Shown here one piece after another: positions 11,373 to 21,127 of a stretch of DNA of 64,000 bases; the first letter of the stretch is position 1, and the number at the start of each line of letters is the position of its first letter. The translations under genes were made by a program, and so were the position numbers. The notes below the pieces were generated by a model. That model ran no database searches. It was not told where the DNA came from and saw nothing but the letters and a program-made list of their open reading frames with translations. Origin of the DNA: Fragum whitleyi. Lineage: Eukaryota; Mollusca; Bivalvia; Cardiida; Cardiidae. The stretch spans positions 28,039,558 through 28,103,557 of the forward strand of contig OX411543.1 in assembly GCA_948146395.1 (NCBI GenBank). Direction: 5' to 3'.

Positions 11373-11619
11373 AATATCATAATTTCTTCTCCAGAAGACA
11401 TAAGAAGTACTTGTAGTTCTTTGTTCACTTGTTTGATTCTAAATCACCTAAACTCAATACCAGCTTTCAAAATGTAAGACTGCTCTAAACTGAGAGCAGT
11501 AACAGATTTTTTTTTAACTGTTGAAAAAAACAAATTTTATTTTATTAGTCATTTTGCCTTCCACCAAATTGATTTTTAAATTATGAAGATTATAGCTTAT
11601 CATTTCAGGAGGAAACAAA

Positions 11620-11935
11620 AACAAGATATGTTTGTAAAACATTTATTCCCCCTCCCCCTCTAATAAGAGCAGGTCAATGGCCTATTCTCTGACAATAAAC
11701 CAAAAAACAAAGGGCAATAACTAAAAAAATATGATGAGTAGAGTTATGGTTCTGTGCACTGTATTTCTCTTTAACTACATCTACCAACTTGTGAAGTTTC
11801 ATTAATCTAGCTCGCAAACATTTTGAGATGTGATCTGGACAAAAAACAGTCTACGGATGGACCAACTGACTGACAGACAAGTGCAAAGCAATATACCCAC
11901 TCATCTTTGAAGGGCAGCATAAAGAATAATGCAAT
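11620..11935 (+). mobile_element. Helitron-like family E, diverged copy
   Basis: 5' AACAAGATATGTTTGTAAAACAT (short stem-loop), an internal AGGTCAATGGCCTA block and a GAAGGGCAGCATAA-type end, shared with 39740-40050; its 5' end is shared with 24872-25176. The 3' hairpin is degraded. Confidence 0.45.
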
Positions 11936-12609
11936 TACTTATATAGAATTTGAAACAATTAGAGTAGAATGTGCTTGTATCCACATACAGAAGTTGCAAT
12001 AAGATTCAAATTTTGGTCAATTATGAAAAGCATGGAATGAATAAATGAATAAAAGAAAAGATGTATGAATACATGAATGAATAAATGATTGAATTGATGA
12101 ATGAAATCTATGCATTACAAAATGCCCAATAATGATAAAAAAGACTGATGATTGGACGAATACATATAAAACAGATCACAAAACGTGAATTAAGACTTGA
12201 CTTAACAACAATACAATAATGAATATATTAAGTGTTCCAGCACTAGCAATTTGTATGTTTCCAGCCCCGTGTTCAGGATGTAAAAGCGTTTTGCAAGCAC
12301 TTTGAGATGATACCCTGCTTTGCATGTGCACATATGTGCAAAGCGAGGTAACATTGCGAAAGTGCTTCGCTAACATTTTCATCCTGAACGCAGGGCAGGT
12401 GTGAACTTATTCATTTTTTTTTTCAAATAATTTTTTTTAAGTTGTGTTCATCAATATTCCTATGTTCTTATAGGCTGAAATGTAGTTTTTATTCCCTAAT
12501 GAAAACAATTTAGAGTACACACCTGTTTTGTAAGCTTCCGCAATAAGTAGTCCCGTAAGAAATCAGTTTCTTAACTGACAAATCTTTAATTTTTTGTTTC
12601 ATGATATTA

Positions 12610-12772
12610 TATAAAAAGATATGAAGACAATATTTGTTGATTTCATAAAGGTGTGAAACTAAAAACCTTATCACAATTACATATGAATCGGCTCGATGCG
12701 TTTTTACTGTGTGTTTTAAGTTTCATACCTGAATGAAATCAACAAATACTCTCTTCATCCCTTCAAACATAT
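12610..12772. mobile_element. Foldback MITE, TATTTGTTGATTTCAT ends (copy 1)
   Basis: AGATATGAAGAC..ATTTGTTGATTTCAT at the left is inverted as ATGAAATCAACAAATACTCTCTTCAT at the right, with GAAACTAAAA modules between. Relatives at 19860-19990, 56103-56290 and 62458-62968. Confidence 0.6.
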
Positions 12773-12853
12773 GACTTGTCAAATAATAGGGACAACCTTA
12801 AAACTGGAAACAGTTTGACCCTTTTTAAGTTCAATGACACATTGAAAATTAGA

Positions 12854-14964
12854 AAACAAGAGGGCCATAGTGGCCCTAAATCGCTCACCTGAATGAACTG
12901 TCGAAAATAGTTTAAAGTAGATTTAGAAAGGATGAAGAATTCTTACCAAATTTCAGGTCAATTGGGCAAAAAATGATGCCTCTACACTGCTTACAAGGTT
13001 TTTTTTTAAATTTGACCCTGTGACCTTATTTTTGACCCAATTTGACCCAATTTCAAAATTGACCTAGATTTCATCAAGATGATCATTTTGACCAAATTTC
13101 AGGTTGATCAGGCAAAAAATATGGCTTCTAGAGTGTCTACAAGGTTTTTCTAATATTTGACCCTGTGACCTCATTTTTTACCCCACTTGACCCAATTTCG
13201 AACTTGTCCGAGATTTCATCAAACAATCATTCGAACCAAATTTTAGGTTGATTGGGCACAAAATATGGCTTCAAGAATGTATACAAGGTTTTTCCAATAT
13301 TTGACCCTGTGACCTCGTTTTTGACCCCACTTGACCAAATTTCGAACTTGTCCGAGATTTTATCAAGATAATAATTCTGACCTAATTTCAAGTTGATCAG
13401 GCTAAAAATATGACTTCTAGAGTGTCTACAAGGCTTTCTAAGATTTGACCCCGTGACCTCATTTTTGACCCCATTTGACCCAATTTCCAACTTGTCCGAG
13501 ACTTCATTAAGGCAATCATTCTGAGGAAATTTCAGGTTGATTGGGCAAAAAATATGGCTTCTAGAGTGTCTACAAGGTTTTTCTAAGATTTGACCCCGTG
13601 ACCTCATTTTTGACCCCACTTGACCCAATTTCTAACTTGTCAGAGATTTCATCAAAACAATGATTCCGACCAAATTTAAGGTTGATTGGGCAAAAAATAT
13701 GGCTTCTAGAGTGTCTACAAGGTTTTTCTAAGATTTAACCCTGTGACCTCATTTTTGACCCCACTTGACCCAATTTCCACTTTGTCCGAGATTTTATCAA
13801 GACAATCATTCTGACCAAATTTCAGGTTGATTGGGCAAAAAATGTGGCCTCTAGAGTGTCTACAAGGTTTATCTAAGATTTGACCCAATGACCTCACCCC
13901 ACTTGACCCAATTTCGAACTTGTCCGAGACTTCATTAAGGCAATCATTCTGACCAAATTTCAGGTTGATTGGGCAAACAATATGGCTTCTAGAGTGTCTA
14001 CAAGGTTTTTCTAAGATTTGACCCCGTGACCTTATTTTTGACCCCATTTGACCCAATTTCTAACTTGTCAGAGATTTCATCAAAACAATGATTCCGACCA
14101 AATTTAAGGTTGATTGGGCAAAAAATATGGCTTCTAGAGTGTCTACAAGGTTTTTCTAAGATTTAACCCTGTGACCTCATTTTTGACCCCACTTGACCCA
14201 ATTTCGAACTTGTCCGAGATTTCATTAAGACAATCATTCTGACCAAATTTCAGATTGATTGGGCAAAAAATGTGGCCTCTAGAGTATCTACAATGTTTTT
14301 CTAAGATTTGACCCCGTGACCTCATTTTTGACCCCACTTGACCCAATTTGAACTTGTCCGAGATTTCATCAAGACAATCATTCTGACCAAATTTCAAGTT
14401 GAATGGGCAAAAAATGTGGCCTCTAGAGTGTCTACAAGGTTTTTCTAGGATTTGACCCTGTGACCTCATTTTTGACCCCACTTGACCCAATTTCGAACTT
14501 GTCCGAGATTTCATCAAGACAATCATTCAGACCAAATATTAGGTTGATTGGGCAAAAAATATGACTTCTAGAGTGTCTACAAGGTTTTTCTAAGATTTGA
14601 CCCCGTGACCTCATTTTTGACCCAACTTGACCCAATTTCGAACTTGTCCGAGATTTTATCAAAACAATCATTCTGACCAAATTTCAGGTTGATTGGGCAC
14701 ACAATATGGCTTCTAGAGTGTCTACAAGGTTTTTCTAAGATTTGACCCCGTGACCTCATTTTTGACCCCACTTGACCCAATTTCGAACTTGTCCAAGATT
14801 TCATCAAGACAATCATCCTGACCAAATTTCAGGTTGATTGGGCAAAAAATGTGGCCTCTAGAGTGTCTACAAGGTAAATGTTGACGACACACGACGCACG
14901 ACGGACGACGGACATCACGCGACCACAAAAGCTCACCTTGAGCACTTCGTGCTCAGGTGAGCTA
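12854..14964 (+). mobile_element. Helitron-like element A1 with 145-bp tandem array
   Basis: 5' ACAAGAGGGCCATAGTGGCCCT (stem GGGCCA/TGGCCC), then CGCTCACCTGA. The body is a tandem array of 145-bp units. 3' end has an ACGACGGACG-rich stretch and a long hairpin, arms GCTCACCTTGAGCAC and GTGCTCAGGTGAGC, immediately before TAAAA. The 5' CTCACCTGA is inverted relative to the 3' TCAGGTGAG (subterminal inverted repeat). No flanking target duplication is seen. Inverted subterminal repeats, 3' hairpin and internal tandem repeats resemble non-autonomous Helitron/Helentron elements (HINE type) known in bivalves; class is inferred. Confidence 0.65.
12978..14876 (+). repeat. 145-bp tandem repeat, about 13 units
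   Basis: The marker CTAGAGTGTCTACAAGG recurs at about 12978, 13128, 13270, 13417, 13561, 13706, 13852, 13989, 14134, 14280, 14425, 14569, 14714 and 14860. Each unit also has TTTGACCC.. blocks and AATTTCAGGTTGATTGGGCA. The 5' units are most diverged and the central ones nearly identical. Confidence 0.9.
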
Positions 14965-15142
14965 AAAATGTGTGCAGCGTCACTTGAAATAAAAGGGGGT
15001 AAAAGTTTTACTTGATGTGAAATATTAGGCCAATTACAAAACCTCAGGAATATGATAATGATTATGTAAAAAGTAACCATTTTTTTAAAAAAAGACCAAT
15101 AAAATGTACAAGTACAAAGCTGAAAAAAAATAACAACAATAA

Positions 15143-15840
15143 AAACAAGAGGGACATTTGTCCTTAAGCATTCACCTGAGGTATTGTTTATAAAGGTTGC
15201 AAAATGCAAAAACTTCTTATAATGTTTGACAAAGATTTGACTTTTAAACAAAAATTCTGACCGAGTTTCTAGATATTTGAGCCAAAATATTTTGCCTCAG
15301 TGCAAATAAGATTTTCTGAGATTTGACCTGGTGACCTAGTATTTGACCCCTCTTGGCCGAATTTGAGTTATACCGAGATTTCAAGTAGACAAGCATTCTG
15401 ACCAAATTTCAAGACATTTAAGCCAAAAATATGGTCTCTAGAGTGCACACAAGGTTTTTCTGAGATTTGAGGCCTCAACCTCATTTTTTGACCCCACTTG
15501 ACCAAATTTTGAACTCAACTGAGATTATAAAAGACAAACTTTCTGACCAAGTTTCAAGAGATTGAGCCAAAAATGTGACCTCTAGGGTGCACAAAAGGTT
15601 TTTCTAAGATTTGACCTCTCAACTTCTTTTTTGACCAAACTTGACCAAATTTCAATTTTGTCCAATACCTCCATGAAACAAACATTCTGACAAAGTTTCA
15701 AGTCATTTTAGCCAAAACATGTGCCCTGTAGAGTGCACACAAGATGTTAAAGGACGACATAGGACGCAAAGCATGATGGACGCCAGACACAGCATGATCA
15801 CAAAGTCTCACAATGAGCTCTTTGGGCTCAGGTGAGCTAA
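15143..15840 (+). mobile_element. Helitron-like element, family A relative
   Basis: Starts AACAAGAGGGACATTTGTCCT (stem GGACA/TGTCC), then CATTCACCTGAGG. About three diverged 145-bp units follow. Ends in CAATGAGCTC-TTT-GGGCTCAGGTGAGCTAA, a degraded form of the family hairpin. Confidence 0.6.
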
Positions 15841-16212
15841 TAAGATAATAACACCTTCATGTATATCTAACAAATATGGCAATACTTATACTGAACCTCA
15901 TCCGAGTCTCTAGACAGGCAGAAAACAATAACTAAACTTTTTCTTCAAAGCATTCCTGATAAATATGCCTTCAACAAATCTTCAACAATTCTAAAAGGCT
16001 GTATGATACTTTATTTTTACCCATTACCAAGCAAGTTGTCAATTTCCTTGCAAACCTTAACTACAGCTCTATTACAAGCTGTATTTACAATGTTTAGGAG
16101 GAAAATCTATGTAATGAAGTTTGAATTTCATAATTCAGACCATACAAGAGCAAAGGTATAAATCGTCACAGGGGAACCAAAACCTTATAACTACAGCTTT
16201 TTCCCAAGCTAG

Positions 16213-16441
16213 TTAACCCTTTGCTGTTTAATCCCTGCTTTTTACGTGCCTGTGATTTTATGATTGAGAAAACATTGTGAAAAAAGAAGAAATTGCTTCT
16301 GGCAAGCAATTTCTTCTTTTTCCACACTGTTTTCTACCCTACTAAATGGTTATTTTTCAAGTTAAATCCACTTTTAATTTTCGTCTGCAAAACCTTTGAA
16401 TTTGGACAGGTCCAAAATTTTGTAAAACAGGAAAGGGTTAA
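16213..16441 (+). mobile_element. TTAA MITE family B, copy 2
   Basis: 229 bp, TTAA-bounded, termini and internal hairpin as at 10333-10561 and nearly identical in sequence to it. Confidence 0.85.
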
Positions 16442-16494
16442 AGGTTTTGGTCACCCAACAACCATTTCCTATATCAGTGACTTAGATCATGTGT

Positions 16495-16712
16495 TTGTTT
16501 TTTTGAATTGGTTTTTAGTGGCTTTCAACAATCTTTCAGTTATATCTCAGCGACTGGAGCACCTAACAATGAATTTTCTGATATTTCTCTCACCAGTACA
16601 ATCATCACCTCTATTCCTAGTCTCCAGCTGCAATCTCACATAGGTAAATGTTAATCAACCCATTGATGAGAGACAATTAGTCGGAAATGATGATTGCCGC
16701 TGTAGGGGATTA
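16495..16712 (-). mobile_element. tRNA-derived SINE, partial
   Basis: Minus orientation. Tail block TGGCTTTCAACAATC (inverse of GATTGTTGAAAGCCA), body blocks CTGGAGCACCTAACAATG and CAACCCATTGATGAGAGAC shared with the other SINE copies. The tRNA head is lost or diverged. Confidence 0.7.
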
Positions 16713-17019
16713 TACGACTTAGATTATTTCAACAATCCAAAGCTAAAAGGTTATGAGATACCTTTTACTGGCATGTTTATTTAATGGTCAAGTTTGAATC
16801 AGTCTTCCGTACACACTGTTATCAAACTTTACCCTGATTTTCACATGCTCTTGCGTGCAAAGCTGGGTATAAAATGAAAAACAGTTTGCACCATTTTGTC
16901 ATCTTGAAGATAGGGCAGATCTATAGGTCCATATAGGTTTTAAGTAAGTCTCATAAAGAATTTGAAGACTGTCATCTATGGATCAGTTTATAATCTAATT
17001 TTCAACCAACAAAATCTCT

Positions 17020-17197
17020 TTAACCCTCTACCCCAAGCACCATATGTAGTTTTATTTCTCTTTTTATAAATTTTGGACTGGTCTGTGCAGCGGAAAATAT
17101 TGTGGAAAATGAGAAATTGCTTGTAACAAGCAATTTCTTCTTTTACCACATTACTTACACAATGACAAGGTCATAAAGACATGGAGAAAAGGGTTAA
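17020..17197. mobile_element. TTAA-bounded MITE abutting the ARNT stop codon
   Basis: Flanked by TTAA on both sides with short inverted ends (TTAACCCTCT / AGAAAAGGGTTAA read inward). It contains the hairpin GAAATTGCTTG-TAA-CAAGCAATTTC shared with the window's larger TTAA MITE family, plus a TTTTGGACTGGTCTG block resembling that family's TTTTGGACAGGTCC. Termini and flank fit a piggyBac-type non-autonomous element. Its right TTAA overlaps the ARNT TAA stop by design of position. Confidence 0.65.
17051..17056 (-). terminator. Candidate ARNT polyadenylation signal inside a MITE
   Basis: TTTATT on the plus strand, hence AATAAA for ARNT, 138-143 bases past the stop. It is the first such hexamer downstream and lies within the MITE at 17020-17197, so the element may supply the mRNA 3' end. 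Chance occurrence cannot be excluded. Confidence 0.4.
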
Positions 17198-17384
17198 TCT
17201 CCAAATGTGTTAAACATCCCTGACAGATCATTAAACTCTTGTCCTTGTTGGTCCAACATTCTAAACATGTCCCCAAAATTCTCATCCTGTTGCTGGGTAC
17301 CAGCTGGGTGTTGAGAGTTTGGTGGTTGCTGGGCACCATCAGAATTGGCTGCTTGCCAACTTGGCTGCCACATAGAACCTTGAC
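17194..17384 (-). CDS. ARNT: ARNT terminal exon and stop codon
   Basis: Acceptor GTTTGTAG. Encodes W/Q-rich sequence, then [20 protein letters not shown] and MFNTFGD before TAA (17196-17194). The ending parallels tango/ARNT C-termini (DML-MLD ... F-DL ... MF). The stop codon is part of a TTAA that bounds a MITE lying immediately downstream. Confidence 0.94.
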
Positions 17385-20300
17385 CTACAAACAACAAAAG
17401 AAACATTTCAAAATCAAATGTTGTAAAAGTGCCTAAATCCAAACAAAATAATACATGTTCTCTGAACTATGGAAAAAATTTAGGAATATTAGAAATTTAC
17501 TGATTACGATATTTGATACTTACTGTTGTTAGGGCAAAATTATTCTAAAGGTCTGTAAAATTTGCAGGCATTTAAAATAATTTTGTGTTAATCCTTTTCA
17601 TTAATATGCCTTTTACATGTTTGCAAAAATAGATACCATGCTCACCAAATATATTGGAAAAAGAAATAGAGTATCATGTCCCTTATTGGTATTACATTAT
17701 CATTGCATAAATCTACTAATAATGTAAAACAATTTTAATGACTGATGAAAATAAAATTCATTATAATCTAGTGACTGGACTAGTCTGTTTAATTCAATAA
17801 AATCAGAGAGCACAAAATACTTTACCAGAAGGAGTACTGTTTGGACTCATTTGAAATCCCGAGGCACCTGCAGCGGCAACAGACTGTGTGGAGAAATCTG
17901 TACCTCCCTGCAACAGACAAACATAACATAACATAACATATCCTTTATTCACCCAGTAATTTTTCAATTATACATGGGGATAAACATTCATAAATGGTAA
18001 ATGGTACAGTTGTTTCATCATTATTCATTGTATCAAGACAAAAGTTCATTTTTTTTCTATCATTAGTTGGTAAAATAAAGCCCAGTTCTGTTTCCGAATG
18101 TAAGAAAATCACAGAGAACACGGCTGGAGTTAATAAGTTTCACTTGGACATCATCATTTTCAGTATTTATAGAATGCATTTCGAAAAAATTTGTAACATG
18201 ATTATAAACATACATTTGTTAAAGTTGTACTTCTCTTACAGCAGCGTTTGATACTAAATTCTAATTGTATGGCGTCCATTGAACTCCCAACCAATTAAAT
18301 CAAGGAGTCCAAAATTAAAGTAAGGAGTCCAAACTTTTAAAATTGGGAAAATATTGTGGAAAAGAAGAAATGAAGCTTCACTCATAGATAAGAGAGATCA
18401 TGTTTTCTGCTTCATCTATTGTAAGGGTTGCATGGATGGGAGAATTGATATTCTCACATGAAACAGGAGTCTTTCGGACTCCTTATTCGTGAAAGACTCC
18501 TTATTCATAAAATGAGGGAGTCCTGTTTCTGGGATAGGGAGTCTCGGACTCCCAGACTCCCCTTAGTGTCGAACCCTGCTTACATGTGTGAATTTAAATC
18601 CTGGAAGGAGTTAAAAGAAAGGAGTCTTTAAAGAAAATGTGTCTATGAGTGACATTAACAACAATTTCACACGTGCACAGAGTTTAAAACTCACAACAGC
18701 CATACAGTCTGATCAGTCTTTACTCTGTGCTTTCTAGTCAAACATGGACTCAGACTCTTTACACAATCAGCCTATTTTCTTAATATCCAGTGGGGATATC
18801 TGGACTGACCAATGTTTGTGAATCAAACACACAGGGAATTGTTGGAAATGTCAAGCGCAGGCTCAAATTGCCTCTTTTTCTATCTGTGGTTTTAATCATT
18901 TGAACTAATTTTTCAAAACTACTCTCAAAAGTATTTAATACTTGCAATCACTAGAAAGAATGGGATGATTCCCATTTCTTAAATGAATATTTATTAACCC
19001 TTGTCATGCTCATCCCGGAATATTCCTGCTTGGGCAGGAGTTATGTACAAACATCAGCCTGCACATATGTGCAGTCTGATCTTAGTTCATACAATCTGAT
19101 TTTCCTTTTTAAACCAGAAATTCGGAAATTTTATTTTCTAAATCAAATACTGACTTACAAAAAGGAAATACAGAGCTTTCAGCACTTTGATTTATATATA
19201 ATTTTGCCAAGGTTTTTTATTCAGCCTGACAAGGGTTAAACCACAGACCAAGAAACTTTATAGGGCCTGTCCATAGCCATTTGTGGCCCATACCTTTGCA
19301 GCTAGAACACCTAACTATGACTTTCCTTACAAGTACAGACATAGGATATTCAAGCCAACAAGGCCTTAATTTAGGTGAAATATTTCCCATCATCTTGTGA
19401 TAAACAAATTATTAAGATTGTTGGATTTTTCACAAACTTTTAAGAAGACACTTATTGGCCCTTGACCCACAGCTTGTTGGGGTAGTAGGGTCTGTTAATT
19501 TTGTCTGAATGGGGGGACTGAGAAATAAACAAAATATTGGTGTATATTCAATACCTAGCTTTATCTAAAATTCCCATTAAGAGCCACATTTGGATGAGTA
19601 GGGTACTTCATGGGCGGCTAAGAATTCAATAAAAGATCAGAGTATACTAAATACCTGGCTTTGACTATAATGTCCCTGTGGTGAGCCCCAGTTGGCTGAT
19701 CCAGCAGGACTCTGTCTCTGACCCATAGTTTGTTGGGGTGGCAGGCCGGTAGATGTTGGCTGGGTGGGGTACTTCATGGGGGACTGAGAATTAAACCCTC
19801 CATACATTGTCTGTCTTCCCAGCTGTCTGTATGGGTCTGATCCATACTGATCTCTGAAGGTTTAATGAAGAGATGAAGAGAGTATTTTGTTTTATTTTAT
19901 GGAGGTTTGAAACTAAAACCCTAGTGTGATAAGGTTAAGTTTGGTACGCCTTTGAAATCAACAAATATATCTTATAATTTAATATCATGGAGTATAAATG
20001 TAAAGATTTATGCACAATAAGATGGATTTTTTACTGCACTTATTTCTGTGCAAACTTGAAAAATAGCTGCATACTCAAAACTGTTTTCATTTAGTAAATT
20101 AACCCTTTACTGTTTAATCCCTGCTTTTTACGTGCCTGTGATTTTATGATTGAGAAAACATTGTGAAAAAAGAAGAAATTGCTTCTGACAAGCAATTTCT
20201 TCTTTATCCACACTATTTTCTACCCTACTGAATGGCTATTTTTCAAATTAAATCCACTTTAAATTTTCGTCTGCAAAACCTTTGAATTTGGACAGGTCCA

Positions 20301-21086
20301 AAATCTTGTAAAACAGGAAAGGGTTAAACTAATTTTTCAGTCAATCATTACACAAGAATCTTGGTGAGCACAACTAGAATTGAATCTTTAAGATTTGACT
20401 TGTGAAAGAATTTTTTACAGTATCATTCTTTTCTTATGAATAAATACATATTCATTCTCCTAACAAATTTGAAAGACCTTATACTGAATAGATAAGAAAA
20501 CTCTACAGAGATTCAAAACCTTTTTATTTAATATGGAGTATTTCTGACCAGCAATATTTTGAAAGAAACAGGAAAGTTGCATAAGCATATCAAAGGTTTT
20601 AACCAAGACATGTTACAATGTCTGATTATTGTCACTCTGTACCAAATTCAATGTCTATTACTCATTTTATCAAGTGAAGATGACAAATCCATTACCTGAA
20701 ATCTGGTTTATTTTGTGCTGCCATAGTCATAGAATCAGTGCTGCCTGGCATGGGGCGAGGTGTGGCAAATGCATTGACACCAGGATTGGTGTCTCCTGTC
20801 TGATCAATCAGTCCTGGACCTGATCCTGATGCAGGCACATTTTGTTGGCTTGTTCTGAAATAGGGATAATCTTGGTGGTCAGTTTATTTTCTTGATTCAG
20901 GGGCTAACAGTAAAACTTGTGTTAAGCAACCATCAAGGGGACCTCAAAAAAGAGGCCCATGAGGGTTTCGAAAATTCTACTGACTACCTTAAAAAGCCAG
21001 AGTCATGATAGGTCTGTATATGATATACATGTAATACCATATCATTTAGAATTATCTAAGATCTCTCATTCTATCTCTCCCCCCCC

Positions 21087-21127
<41 letters not shown>

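Larger units (their letters stand above)
17908..19654. other. ARNT intron 14: mostly repeats
   Basis: Holds a (TAACA)n-like run at 17926-17940, a MITE with AAGGAGTCC modules (18285-18580) and a TTAA-bounded MITE (18994-19239). No exon-like sequence. Confidence 0.6.

Noticed and set aside
12978..14876. Regular repeat-spacer layout reminiscent of a CRISPR array
   Set aside because: Units are 145 bp with no short conserved repeat alternating with unique spacers, and the setting is an animal genome with introns.
13227..14928. Chain of minus-strand open frames with recurring GQVGSKMRSRGQILEKPCRH
   Set aside because: They are translations of the 145-bp tandem repeat. The period is not a multiple of three, so the frame changes at each unit, and there is no start, splice or conserved protein context.
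12854..14964. Autonomous Helitron with Rep/helicase
   Set aside because: No open frame longer than the repeat-derived ones and no HUH or helicase motif; only non-autonomous structure is present.
17994..18251. 85-codon open frame in ARNT intron 14
   Set aside because: No similarity recognised, opposite strand to ARNT, AT-rich codon content equal to background.
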